Origin: Malania oleifera
Taxonomy: Eukaryota; Streptophyta; Magnoliopsida; Santalales; Ximeniaceae
Assembly (NCBI RefSeq): GCF_029873635.1
Contig: NC_080423.1
Coordinates: 96,557,025-96,621,024, forward strand
Direction of reading: 5' to 3'
Length of the DNA stretch: 64,000 bases
Made by a program: the position numbers and the translations under genes. A model generated the notes under the pieces. The model saw nothing but the letters and a program-made list of their open reading frames with translations. It ran no database searches and was not told where the DNA came from. This document shows, in pieces, positions 51,949 through 63,758 of this stretch (the first letter of the stretch is position 1; each line of letters opens with the position of its first letter).

Positions 51949-52938
51949 GCTCGGATCATCGTATCCTTACGGCTCGGATTCTTACATTCGAAGCAAGCCA
52001 TCATTGTGTCCCATGGCTGGATCATCGTGTCCCTACGGCTCGGATTCTTACATTCGAAGCAAGCCATCATTGTGTCCCATGGCTGGATCATCGTGTCCCT
52101 ACGGCTCGGATTCTTACATTCGAAGCAAGCCATCATTGTGTCCCATGGTTTGACCATCGTATCCCTACGGCTCGGATTCTTATATTCAAAGCAAGCCATC
52201 ATTATGTCCCATGGCTGGATCATCGTGTCCCTACGGCTCGGATTCTTACATTCGAAGCAAGCCATCATTATGTCCCATGGCTGGATCGTCGTATCCCTAC
52301 GGCTCGGATTCTTACATTCGAAGCAAGCCATCATTTTGTCCCATGGCTGGACCATCGTATCCCTACGTCTTGGATTCTTACATTCGAAGCAAGCCATCAT
52401 TGTGTCCCATGGCTGGATCATCGTGTCCCTACGGCTCGGATTCTTACATTCGAAGCAAGCCATCATTGTGTCCCATGGCTGGATCATCGTGTCCCTACTG
52501 CTCGGATTCTTACATTCGAAGCAAGCCATCATTGTGTCCCATGGGTGGATCATCGTGTCCCTACGGCTCGGATTCTTACATTCGAAGCAAGCCATCATTG
52601 TGTCCCATGGCTGGATCATCGTGTCCCTACGGCTCGGATTCTTACATTCGAAGCAAGCCATCATTGTGTCCTATGGCTGGATCATCGTGTCCCTACGGCT
52701 CGGATTCTTACATTCGAAGCAAGCCATCATTGTGTCCCATGGCTGGATCATCGTGTCCCTACGGCTCGGATTCTTACATTCGAAGCAAGCCATCATTGTG
52801 TCCCATGGCTGGATCATCGTGTCCTTACGGCTCGGATTCTTACATTTGAAGCAAGCCATCATTATGTCACATGGCTGGATCATCGTATCCCTACGGTTCG
52901 GATTCTTACATTTGCAGCAAGCCATCCCTGTGTACCTC
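51949..52938 (+). repeat. 66-bp minisatellite, 15 copies in exact register
   Basis: The unit contains ATGGCTGGATCATCG, TACGGCTCGGATTC and TTCGAAGCAAGCC. Fifteen copies recur at exactly 66 bp (the phrase 'gattcttacatt' from 51978 to 52901), with scattered substitutions and no length change. A diverged 16th unit follows. Because 66 is a multiple of 3 and the unit has no stop in any forward frame, or in one reverse frame, long 22-residue-periodic frames arise on both strands (51946-53085 plus; 51924-52664 minus). They are explained by the repeat and are not called as genes. The array lies just before the 3' LTR, where LTR elements are known to carry tandem repeats. Confidence 0.95.
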
Positions 52939-53123
52939 AACCTGGATTCTTACATACAGTGCGGATCGTCTCTGGTTGGCAGAAATAAACAACTCTTGAT
53001 TAACCTGAAAAGTCATAGAGAGTTGAATGGCTTGGCTCAAATAGGTGTCTTTTATCTTTGCAGGCTTGTTGTTACAAAAACGTAGGAGAGTTCTTATCGT
53101 TACATTGAAGCAACTAAGCCTAC

Positions 53124-53136
53124 AAAGAGGGGCAGC
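53124..53136 (+). promoter_or_regulatory. Polypurine tract of the TR-GAG element
   Basis: 'aaagaggggcagc' immediately before the 3' LTR. Confidence 0.7.
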
Positions 53137-54924
53137 TGTAGACACCCTATTTTTGCCCTAACCGAATAGAACAAAGGAGTCCCTTCTCATTATATTATTA
53201 TTATTATTACCTTATTTTTCTTATTACTTTATTATTATTATTAGTACTTTACTATTATTTTGCTAGTATTTTTATTATCATTATTATTATTATTTTCATT
53301 TTTATTATTATTACTAGTACTTTTATTATCTTTATTTTATATTTACTTTACTATAATTATTTTTGTTTTCCATTTATTTTATTGCTATTCTTTTTGATAT
53401 ATTATTATTATTATTATTACTATTATTACTTTTTGTATTATTACTCTATTTTTATTAGTATTAGTATTATTTTACTGATAATATCTTTATTATTTTTATT
53501 TTTACCATAATTATTTATTATTATTTACTATTAATAGTAGTATTATTTTTATTATTATTATCTTATGGATACTTATACTATTATGATAATTATTATTATT
53601 ATTATTTCCTTTTTCATTATTACCATAAGAATAAAAGAATAAAAAAAATAAAAATAAAAAAGAAAATCAAAGAAGGAAGGTTGTATTAGGGTTTTCATTT
53701 TTTTTTTATAAAGCAAAGGTGGGCAGCGCAAAAGACAGGGGCAGCGCAGTCAGAGGCCAAAAAAGCCAAAGAAAAAAACCCTCACCTCTCCTCTCCACCT
53801 TTAATTTCCTTCACGGGAGGCAGCGCACAGCCGCACGGAGAAAACCAAAAAAAAAAAAAACCCTCCTTATTCTTCTTCTTCTTCTTCTTCTTCTCGGTCA
53901 GTCCGCCTACATCCCAGCCAACCCTATCTGTCTCTCTCATTCCCACAACTCTCTGCCGCTGCAACAACCAGCCACGATCCACCTCACCATCGTCGGAGCA
54001 GAGCTCTTCACAGACGACCCAACCTCCTACAACCATCGCCGTTAATGCCATCACCGCCATCATAGCAGCGGCAAAAGACCTCCAACTGCTGCAGCCACGC
54101 TCCGGCAACAGCTCCATCACAACCACCAGTCCCTGCTGTCACCGTCACAACTCCAAGCCAATCTTCGGCAAACTGCTCCAAGCCAATCTCTGGCAATCTG
54201 TTCCAATACCTCTACCGTTGCTGCCAATCTCAACCCCGGCCACCTTGGGCTCCCGCAACCGCAGACCCTCGACCACCATTAGCCACTCTCCAGCAGATCT
54301 AAGCCCCAGACTCTCTCTGCTGCACAGCTCCTCCGACTACCCTACTGCAGCCTCACAAAAGCAGCCACAGACCCGCGACGATCTCTGGCAACGCCCACCG
54401 CCAAAAGCTCTCGGCCGGACCTCCATCTTCCTTCCAAACAACATCAGCGCAGCCGAGAGCCGCTGCCACCCTCCGGGCATCCCTGCTCCGTCTTAACCCG
54501 ATTTCGGCAATCACAGGAAAGGGCTTGACGCATCCCTGTTCTCTGCTCCACCATCGACGTCTCTACTGCCATACCAGCCAACGTGAGCGCCTCCGCTGCA
54601 ACTCCTCGTCGAACCAGAAACCTGAGCACCTCTGCGCCAGCCTTCACCGCCTCCGACGAACCAGCAAAGCCGAACCCAGCAACTCCAACCCCAACTCCGG
54701 CTGTCTCCTTTGCTCCATGACCCAAACTCCGGCCCCCTCTGTAAGCCCCACTGCATGTAGACACACAAAACACACACACGCACTCACACTGTCACACACA
54801 TGCCCGTTTGTGGCGTTTTGACATATAAAGTTTAATTTTTTTTTTTATTGTACATTTAATTGGAGCCTTATATATGTGTATATCCAACATTATTCTATAT
54901 TAATTTAGGTTTCATATATGTATG

Positions 54925-54960
<36 letters not shown>

Positions 54961-56462
54961 ACATCGATTTATTTTATTTTGTTTTATTTATTTATTTTTT
55001 TTTTGCAGGGTTTGTTTTTGTCATAGTATTAATTCAGGTTTAAATTTTTATTGTGTATATTAATGTTTGTTAAATAATGAATATGGTTGTCTTTCATTGT
55101 AGTATTTTCATTAGTGTTTAACATGTAAAATTTAATTATTATTATTATTATTTTCTTTTTGTACATTTAAGTGGAGCTTTATATATGTGTATATCTAACA
55201 TTATTCTATTTTTCGCAAGATTTTTCCACCTTTTGCAATAATATTAATTCAGGTTTCATATAAGTATATATATATATATATATATATTTGACGTTGATTT
55301 ATTTTATTCTATTTTATTTATTTATTTATTATTATTTTTTTTGCAGGGTTTGTTTTTGTCATAGTATTAATTTAGGTTTAAATTTTTATTGTTTATATTA
55401 ATGTATATTAAATAATGAATATGGTTGTCTTTTATTGTAGTATTTTCATTAGCATGTGATGTTTTGGTATGTTGTTCATTATCATGTTTATATTGTTCCT
55501 ATGTTCATCTAATATATATTGTGGTATTTATAGGTATTACTATGTTTATATATTATTATGTTTATCTTTAGGTGTAGTTTATTAGGTTTATCTTTATCAT
55601 TATGTTTACATTATGCTTATGGTGGTATTTATAATGTAGTTTATAATTTTAGTTTATTATTATGGCATTTTAGTATTATTATTAGTCTATATGGTATTTT
55701 TTTTAGTATTTAAATTCATATTATATGTTTATTGTCATAATTATGAATTATATGGTATTATTACTATGTTTAGTATCACCTATTAGGGTATTTTTAGTAT
55801 TTTAACATATAGGGTATTACTTCATATGGTATCTTTAGGATATTTAGTATTACATATTAGGGTGCTTTTAGTACTTTCAATATATATGGTATTTTATTAT
55901 TATTATTATTATTATTTTTTTGATATTTTAATAGTTGTTGATTATCCTATTATCACGTATTGAAACCTCCTATGTTAGTATTTTTCTATTAAAAAAATCT
56001 ATAAGATTTCCAAATTTTGGGAGTATATTTTCCTAAGTATTTTCTTGATTTTTAATCCCTATGATTTAATTGCGGGGGTATTAGCCTTTGGGCTTCACGT
56101 ACCTTATGCTCTGAGGGAATATATGTATATATTTATTTATTTTTCATAGGTATTTATAAATTCATAAAAAGGAGTAATTTAAAGACTTATTAGATTAACT
56201 TAGGGATAATTTCAAATTAATTAGGTACCATTCGTAAGAACGGGCGCGTAGGGGGTGCTTGTACCTTCCCCTCGCGTAACCGAACTCCTGACCCCAACTC
56301 TGGTAATGTAGACCGATTCTACCCACTAACGGGGTAGTAATCATGTGTTCTAACCGCACTAAAGGTTAGTGGCGACTCCGACATTTCTTATTTTTCCTGA
56401 AAATATTAAAATGATTTTAATTTTGCCGCCTGGGGCACGCGCGCTCCCGGGACGTCGCGACA
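53137..56462 (+). repeat. 3' LTR of the TR-GAG element
   Basis: 3326 bp, collinear with 39631-42929. Long identical stretches are separated mostly by differences in TTA, TA, T and CTT runs. TATA box at 53707, GTAAG at 54741, and 'ttttgcagggttt' at about 55001. The very high similarity to the 5' LTR implies a young insertion; identity was not computed. Confidence 0.92.
53707..53712 (+). promoter_or_regulatory. LTR TATA box (3' LTR)
   Basis: TATAAA in the same context as the 5' LTR copy at 40191. Confidence 0.5.
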
Positions 56463-56467
56463 TAGAG

Positions 56468-57211
56468 TATTCATGAGTTGTTCATGATGTGACATTAACA
56501 TTGGTATCTATAAAGTGTATTAGTATCCATGAATATATAAATTGGTATTTGAGCATGACAAGCATAATTATATCCATGAGTAAATTATGAAATTGATACG
56601 ATATTGGTATTTGATATCCATGAGCATATATATCAAATGTTTGAAACATGGACGATAAATTTAGAAAGTATAATTGGTATCAAATCTAAATGTATTAAAT
56701 TTAGGGGGAGTATTATGACTCATAATTTGTATTTTTTTTTCCCTAACTTTTTTTGGTCTCATGAATTATTTTTTATTGGTATCATAATTTTTCAATTTGA
56801 GTTTGGTATTAAAAATTCAAAAGTTCAATTGGAATTAGAATTAATAAAATCTAAATTGGCATCATATACTTGATATGCATGATTAATATTCACATGCTCA
56901 AAAATATAATTTATTTTGTTTATATCCTACTCTTTTTTATTGATGTTAAAAGGAGAAGAAGTTTTGAGCAAAAATAGAAAATTGAGTTTGGTATTAAAAT
57001 CTTTTGAAATTTTGAAACATGAGAATTATATTTCAAAAGGGAGAGAAGTATTTGACAAATGGGAGAAGTACATGATATTGAATGATCTCGAAATTGGTAT
57101 TGATATGCATGATATTGAATGATCTTTACAAATATGTTGAAGATGATGCTTATTGAAAGAGAGAGTATTTTTAAGGCTTACTCATAATTTTGCTCATTAT
57201 TTGTCATCATT
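56468..57211. other. 3' noncoding internal part of SIRE-like element 2
   Basis: Resumes the SIRE-like internal region after the TR-GAG element. AT-rich, with repeated 'ttggtat' and 'gatatgcatga' phrases. Two short open frames (56604-56873, 56916-57122) show no known domain. Confidence 0.6.
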
Positions 57212-57223
57212 AAAAGGGGGAGA
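57212..57223 (+). promoter_or_regulatory. Polypurine tract of SIRE-like element 2
   Basis: 'aaaagggggaga' next to the 3' LTR start at 57225. Confidence 0.8.
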
Positions 57224-57224
57224 T

Positions 57225-59392
57225 TGTTGGCCTTACAAGGTTTAACATCCTGTTTTAATGATAACAAACAAGTGGAACTTAACATATTTGGTTGAGTGAT
57301 GATATTTCAGATCTCACATATATGAAAGCAATGTCAAGTACTCACAATGATCAATTAAAGTTTATATTTCAAAGGAACATGATCATATGAAGCTTAAAGA
57401 ATATTTACAGGCATTGATGATATATTAAAGCTTGACGACTATGAGAGGATAAACTTGATATTAAAGCTTGATGAAAGGACCAAGACATGATGAACTTGAT
57501 ATTAAAGCTTGAAGAAAGGGTCAAAACAAAGCATAAAGACTTAAGTGTTCAAGAATATCAAAAAAATCTAAGAAGTCTTTTATGTAAGTACTTCATTAGA
57601 TTTCAATATGGATACAAGAAGCTCTTAAGTTAATTTCTTAGACCTAGATACCTTTTAAAATACTTGAAAAATATTTTATAAGGTCAAAAGATATTTCAAA
57701 ATGGTTAAAATTATTTTTGGAATGAAAAGCACCAAAAAAAGGATTTTCCAAATGCTGTTATTTTTTTTACATCTACATTGATATGTCTTTTTCTCTATCA
57801 AAAACTCATTATTTTAAAAATTGTTCAACATGAGAGTTGTAGTATTTTCTCTTACCTTTCTTTTGACACTAAGAACAACAAAATTAGAGTTACATAGAAA
57901 AAATTATGACCAAAATACTAAAATGGGGTCGAAGTTGTCAGCAACTCAGCAAATTGTCTGGTCAGCCAATTGACCGAAATGAATTGTATTCAGTCAGCCG
58001 ACTGACCAATTAACAGAATTAATTTTTGGGAGACAGAAAGGTCTCAGCCGCTTGTCCAGCCAGTTGACCTTGTATAAACACCCACCCAGTCACCTGGTTA
58101 GCAACTAACCTTACGAAAATTTAAATTTTGAACTTTAACGAGAAAATTCTAAAAATTAGTTTGTTTTTTTAATTTAAAAGTTATAAAAACTTGGGGGATA
58201 CTCCAAGCAACTTGGGAGACAAAGAAACTCACTCTATAAATACATGGTTTTGTCAATTAAATTATACCAAGCAATTGAAAATCAATTCTCAAACCTGAAA
58301 CTCTCACTCTTAAAAGCTCTCATGCCCTCATCTTTGCACATTTGAATTGTTAAGATTTTTTTTGGAAGCAACTAATCAATCCTTCTCTGTCTTTCTGAAT
58401 TGTTGATTCTCATCTAAAAGGAAAATTTGGTGAAATCTCTTTTAAGCTTCAATTGTATTTCATATTGTGAATTTGATTGAAGTATATAGATTTAACTTGT
58501 ACTAATCAGCTCTTTATGAGAGCACTCTTTGTACATATGTATTTGTATTATCTCTTGTAGATTGTGACGATTCCAGGATTGTTGGGTTGTTGGCTAAGTG
58601 AGGGGATATCCTTTAGAGAGGTGCTGCTCTAACCTAATTGAATGAGTGACTGAACGAGATTATATCGTTTGGAGAAGCGGGCTCTAACCTAATCAAAGCA
58701 GTGTGTAAATGGTGTTGTTCCACCCGACAAAGGAATTGGTTTTAATGAATCCTTTGGTGGTTTACCAAAGGCGAGGACATAGGCTGGGTATAAATCGAAC
58801 CTCGTAAAAACTGTGGTCTCACTCTCTCTTTCCCTTACTATCTTTACTTACAGCATATACGAACTGCGTGGATGTTTTAAATTCGTTGATCATAAACATT
58901 ACGTGGATTTGATATTAAGTAAACTTAAGCTTAATTTGTTTTTGGGATTGCGAAAACCAAAAAGGAGTACGTTAGTTGATCCATTCTTTGCGGAAACTAT
59001 AAGGGAGTACATTGATTGGTGAAACACTCAAAGACTCATTAAACTGAAAGTTTATTTAACGTCTAAGTTTTTGGAAAGAGTATTGGTTTGCATCTCATTT
59101 TAAGAAAGCAAATTCATTAACCACAGGGCTGCAAACAAATACAAGCTGAATCTTTTATCTTAGTTTGAATATTGTGAATGATTGGAAGGTTGATTGGTTG
59201 ATTGATTGGTTAAGTACTTTGTTGGTTGTGGATTGAATTTTGTTTTTAAGTATTTATTATTTGAATAAATCAACAAGAAGTAAAGAATTCATTAAAAAAA
59301 GAAAAAGAAGTTAAGGATTCTTGAAAAGAATTAAAAGAAATTTTTTAAATCCAATTCACCCCCCTCCTCTTGGGACTACACCTTAGTTTTTA
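57225..59392 (+). repeat. 3' LTR of SIRE-like element 2
   Basis: 2168 bp, collinear with 34872-36999 but visibly more diverged than the TR-GAG LTR pair. Its terminal CA has become TA. Confidence 0.9.
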
Positions 59393-59672
59393 ATACTCTT
59401 AACTTTCTCTAAATTTCTCTTATGCATATATTGATACATATGAAGCATCCTATTTATAGGCAGTATGCCTACGTGTAGAAACTTCTACCTTTGTCAACAA
59501 TGGTGGGTTGTTTTCTTCCTTCAACAAAAAACGTGTCTGCTACTTTTATCAAAGTGGGTATGCTGCAGAAATTTTTCTTCTTCTGCAATTTGTCAAAAGA
59601 AAACAACTCTCCTACCCCCTTTTGCCAACTCTTTGACACATATTGGTTCCCTCCACATGGAGGGACCCATCA
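59393..59672 (-). repeat. Second part of the left LTR of the outer Copia
   Basis: Continues the LTR of 34617-34871 after the ATACT duplication. On the minus strand it begins TGATGGGTCCC directly after a purine tract (complement of 59673-59686, GGGAGAGGGAGATT), which marks it as the 3' LTR of a minus-strand element. Confidence 0.75.
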
Positions 59673-59709
59673 AATCTCCCTCTCCCGACTATGTGGAGGG
59701 TTCCATTAG

Positions 59710-59973
59710 TCATGTAGTAACTTTGCAAATTTTTAGTTTTTCTTTATGTGGAGATTTTGTCATCATATCAGATCTATTATCGTTGGTGTGAATTTTATCA
59801 AGTTGTAATAGCTTTTTCTCTAACACTTCATGTATCCAATGATACCTGACATCAATGTATTTGGATCTGGAATGGAAAGCTAGATTCTTGCATAGATGGA
59901 TTGCACTTTGACTGTCACAATATAGGACATACTTTTCTTGGCTTTTTCCTAACTCTTTTAGGAACTTCTTCAT
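59710..59973 (-). pseudogene. Copia RNase H C-terminus
   Basis: YCDSQSAIHLCKNLAFHSRS, KYIDVRYHWIHEVLE and NDNRSDMMTK are standard for the end of Copia RNase H. The upstream frame is lost. Confidence 0.85.
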
Positions 59974-60396
59974 CCATAAAATCTCCTTACAGCCTTCAAT
60001 AACTGCGATGTACTATACTTTTATGGTGGGTAGAGCAACACACTTCTATAGTCGTGATTGTCACAAAACTGCTCCCCCTGCAAATGTCATTAGATATCCA
60101 AATGTGGATTTTCTGGTATCCACATCACCATCCATATATGCATCTGTAAAACCTTCAAGTATAGGATTAGCATTACCAAAACATAAACATTGACTGGTTG
60201 TACCTCTACGATACCTGAGTATCCATTTGACAGTTGTCCACTATTTCTTAGCACGATTTGAAAGGAACCTGCTCATCACGCCAACTGCGTGAGCAATGTC
60301 TAGCCTTGTGCGTACCATAGCGTACATCAAACTGTCGACTACCGATGCATAAGGCACTTTCGTCATTTCTGATTTTTTCTTCACATTTGAATGACA

Positions 60397-60827
60397 CTAT
60401 CTAACACTCAGCTTGAAACGAATAGCAAGTGGGGAACTTGTAGATTTAGAATTATTCATATTAAACCTTTCAAGAACCTTTTTAATATATTGTTCTTGAG
60501 ATAACCAAATTTTTCGCTTATGTCTATTATGAGTAATTCTCACGCCAAGAATCTGCTTAACTGGCCTCAAGTCTTTCATGGCAAGGACTTGCTTAGCTCC
60601 CTTTTTAGCTTGTTAATTTTGCTGACATCATGACCAACAATTAACATTTCTTCATCAACGTATAGTAGCAAAATTATAAAGTCACCATCAGAAAATTTCT
60701 TGGTGAAAACGCAGTGGTCAGCAGTTGTTCTGTTGTAGCCATTTTGCTCTATGAATGAGTCAAACCTTTTATACCACTGTCTTGATGCCTGTTTTAGTCT
60801 ATATAAACTCTTTTTTAGTCTACACAC
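60397..60827 (-). pseudogene. Copia reverse transcriptase fragments
   Basis: 60576-60827 gives CRLKKSLYRLKQASRQWYKR and LLLYVDEEMLIVGHD. The catalytic YVDD is replaced by YVDEE, with an extra residue. 60397-60579, in another frame, gives VKQILGVRI and LSQEQYIKKVLERFNM. The enzyme cannot be functional. Confidence 0.85.
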
Positions 60828-61296
60828 AAGTTTTTATTTACCTTTATCTTGGAACCCTTTAGGTTGGTCCATATAGATCTCCTTATTAAGATCGCCATGT
60901 AAGAAGGCACTTTTCACATCAAAGTTGTTCAACTTCCAAATTTAGGCTGGCTGCTAAACCAAGAACAACTCGAATCGAATGCATTTTTACCACGGGTGAG
61001 AATATCTCATCAATATTAATGCCTTTCTTTTGACCAAAACCTTTTACAACCAACCTTGCCTTGTACCATGATTGTGAATTGTTTTGTTCATTTTTAACTT
61101 CAAATACCCATTTGTTCTTTAAAGCCTTTTTACCTTAGGGTAACTTTACCAGGTCAAATGTGTGGTTCTCATGCAAGGATTTCATTTCCTCTTGCATGGC
61201 TTTTACCTATTCATTCTTGTGTTCATCATTAATGGCTTCCTAGTAACTCTCTGGTTCTTCCTTGTCAGTGAGCATCACATACTCACTGGGAGAGTA

Positions 61297-62350
61297 TCAG
61301 CAACTTGGTTGTCGCTCTCTAGTGGACCTTCTTGGTTGTGGTTCTACTAGAACCTCTTCTGGGATTGGTTCTGGTTCAGCACTATCATCTGTCGAACTAT
61401 GATCATCAAAATCTGATGTTGCTCCCCCGTCAACAGAACTTGTAGATGGGGATTCAGGCTCCAGATTGATTGGAGCTTCATCTGTCTGAGACTTCTCTAA
61501 TTTTTTGAAATCTTCAATTGTCTGATCTTCTAGAAACACCACATCTCAACTTCTAATGATCCTTTTGTTGATAGGATCCCAAAGTCTATAACCGAACTCT
61601 TCATGAGCATAACCTATAAAGATACATTGCTTGGCCTTTACATCAAGCTTTGACCTTTCGTCTTTTGGGATATGAACAAAAGCCCTGCAACCAAATACTT
61701 TTTATGTTTGTAAGAAATATCCTTACCAGTCCAGATTGCTTCCAATACATCATAATTCAATGGAACTGATGGAGAAAGGTTGATTAAATCAACCATTGTC
61801 CTCATTGCCTCTCCCCAAAAAGGTTTTGGAAGTTTTGCATTTTAGAGCATACACTTAACTCTCTCACAGATGGTTCTGTTCATCCTCTCTGCAACACCAT
61901 TGTGTTGAGGTGTCTTTGGTACTGATTCCTCTAGTCTGATTCCAAAGCTTCTACAATATTCTTCAAAAGGCCTATAGTAGTCACCGCCATTATTTGCACG
62001 TACACACTTTAACTATCTACCAGTTTCTCTTTCAACTTTTACATGAAATTGCTTGAATACATCTTGCACTTGATCTTTAGTTTTCAAGGCAAAGACTCAC
62101 ACCTTTCTAGAATGGTCATTAATAAATGTTACAAAATAAATAGCACCTCCAAGTGTTTTGGATCGCATTGTACAAGCATTAGTGTGTATTAAATCTAGAA
62201 GAATATTAGCTTATCTATATGGTGGGGTGCTACGAAAAGCAACTCAGTGTTGTTTCCCCATGATTTAGTCAACATAGGTATTCAAGGGTGTACCCAAGAG
62301 TTCTTTCCTAGAAAGGATTTTAATCCCTTTCTCGCTCATGTGGCCAAGTC
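61297..62350 (-). pseudogene. Copia integrase C-terminal part and integrase-RT linker
   Basis: 61297-61542 is an acidic Ser/Pro/Glu linker ending RRSTRERQPS, as found between integrase and RT in Tnt1-like polyproteins. At about 61870-61920 the minus strand reads TPQHNGVAERMNRTI, the integrase signature, with stops between segments. Confidence 0.8.
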
Positions 62351-62357
62351 GCTTATG

Positions 62358-62885
62358 TCATAGCTCAGTGGGAACTTCCTTTCTTGCTGCATTTACCTCT
62401 CCTCTACATAGCTTAGTTTCAGTAATATAGAGAGATGTTTCTTTCTTGCCTTTGGCTACTACCAAATTACCTTTTGTGAGTTTCCACTTACCTTCACTAA
62501 AGTAATTACTATAGCCATCATCATCAAGTTTTATGACCGAAATCAAGTTGAGGCGGATGTTAGGAACATGCCTCACATCTTTCAAAAGTAATCTGCGTCC
62601 AAGGTTAGTTTCTAAATCAATATTTATGATTCCAGTAATTTTGGATGTACCTTCATTTCCCATCTTCACGCGTCCAAAATCACCGCTAGTGTAAGATGAC
62701 AAAAAATCCAGCCTTGGGGTTACATGGTAAGAAGCACATGTGTCAACTACCCATGTTGAATCTTGACTTGCAAGATTAACACAATTGCCATCTCCTATAA
62801 TGACAATTTCATCAGCGATGGTTGTGGTGTCATTTGTACGAGGCTCATCTTTGTTATTTCGGTCCTGATTTTTGGACCATTCCAC
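62358..62885 (-). pseudogene. Copia protease and GAG-pre-integrase segment
   Basis: A 175-codon frame with STWVVDTCASYHVTPR. The active site, normally DTGAS, has Cys in place of Gly. Then VKMGNEGTSKITGI, LKDVRHVPNIRLNLISV and a pre-integrase segment. The open frame is long for so old a copy. Confidence 0.85.
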
Positions 62886-62969
62886 CTTTAATTTCCTAGA
62901 TTCTCAAATGAAGTGTCTAGGCATACTGCAATGATGACACTTCTTGTCGTGTCTAAAGTTTGACTTTGA

Positions 62970-63581
62970 TCATCCTTTTTGACTTTGGCCACAAGAATTT
63001 TGACTTTTGCTTCTCCTGTGCCATTCTGGCGTGTCTCGATTTTCTATGACAAGCGCGTCATACTTGGGAGTATATCCCTTGTCTTTTCTCCAAGACTCTT
63101 CATTCAACATTCTGTCTTTTACCATTTTCATGGTAAGTTTGTCGTCAGGAGCTGAGTTGCCAACAGATACAACTAGTGTGTCCCAACTCTTGGGCAAGGA
63201 ACTTAGCAACAATAACACCTACAACTCATCATCTACCATCAATTTCATAGATTTGAGTTGATCTACGATACCTTAGAACTCACTCATGTGTTCTGAGATA
63301 CTGTTCCCATCTTTGTACTTCAAGTTCACAAGTCGTCACATCAGATTCGTTTTATTCTATGCGATTGTCCTCGAATACATTTTCTCTAATTTTTTCCAAA
63401 GAACGTAAGCATTGTGTTCGTTGGCAAAAGTTTGGAAAATGCTCTTGTCAATCCATTGGCGGATTTGGGTGGCACACTTCCAATTTAGCACCGCCCAATC
63501 ACTGTCTGTAGATAATGGAGGTTTGCTACCAGCATCAATGACAACCGGCGTTGTCAATCTGTCGTCATCTTTATTATCCAT
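62970..63581 (-). pseudogene. Copia gag fragments
   Basis: 63357-63581 holds the N-terminal part (WAVLNWKCATQIRQWIDKS, AYVLWKKLEKMYSR). 62970-63218 holds LLSSLPKSWDTLVVSV and MVKDRMLNEESWRK. A frameshift lies between them; the zinc-knuckle region follows near 62900-62960. Confidence 0.8.
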
Positions 63582-63743
63582 TGCAGTCGTCGATTTTTAG
63601 ATTAGTATTGCAATGGGTTTCCACTGATTTTAATAGATAACAGATCCTCCATCTTTGGCCTCCAGATTGCATAGTTAAATGCAGTCAATCTGATCATGTT
63701 GTCAGTGCACTCCTCCATTTAATTTGTACAAACAGGGAACCTC

Positions 63744-63755
63744 GCTCTGACACCA
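63744..63755 (-). promoter_or_regulatory. Primer-binding site, tRNA-iMet type
   Basis: The minus strand reads TGGTGTCAGAGC, one base from the usual TGGTATCAGAGC, three bases from the LTR edge. Confidence 0.75.
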
Positions 63756-63758
63756 CTT

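Larger units (their letters stand above)
39631..56462 (+). mobile_element. TR-GAG type non-autonomous LTR retrotransposon, TSD TAGAG
   Basis: TAGAG is repeated at 39626-39630 and 56463-56467. It has 3.3-kb LTRs (39631-42929 and 53137-56462) that differ mainly in microsatellite length, a PBS at 42933, a 1.66-kb leader, an intact gag (44615-46090), a long noncoding 3' part with a 66-bp minisatellite, and a purine tract (53124-53136). No protease, RT, RNase H or integrase is seen in any frame. The gag type and PBS point to the Tat/Ogre side of Gypsy. Enzymes would have to come from an autonomous relative. A solo LTR (48131-51426) is nested inside. Confidence 0.9.
34872..59392 (+). mobile_element. 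SIRE-like Copia element 2, gag-only, TSD ATACT
   Basis: ATACT is duplicated at 34867-34871 and 59393-59397. LTRs of 2128 and 2168 bp, PBS at 37002, gag with stops (37056-38942), polypurine tract at 57212. It is interrupted by the TR-GAG element at 39631-56462. Without that, the internal region is about 3.4 kb. Gag ends where other SIRE-type elements continue into protease, and no pol follows. It inserted into the LTR of a minus-strand Copia. Confidence 0.9.
59673..63758 (-). mobile_element. Internal region of a decayed Tnt1/Tork-like Copia
   Basis: Read from 63758 down: PBS (63744-63755), gag, protease, integrase, RT, RNase H and purine tract, the normal Copia order, about 4.1 kb. All domains are recognisable but stops and frameshifts occur throughout, so it is the oldest layer of the nest. 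Confidence 0.9.

Noticed and set aside
51949..52938. CRISPR-like or clustered repeat array
   Set aside because: Units are contiguous with no unique spacers, in plant DNA; it is a minisatellite.
51924..53085. Long frames on both strands with 22-residue repeats
   Set aside because: A 66-bp repeat without stops gives such frames automatically. There is no start context, flanking domain or selection signal, and the region is in the 3' untranslated part of an LTR element.
59710..63758. An endogenous plant pararetrovirus
   Set aside because: Domain order (gag, protease, integrase, RT, RNase H) with LTRs and a tRNA-iMet PBS is that of a Copia retrotransposon; no movement or coat-protein region is present.
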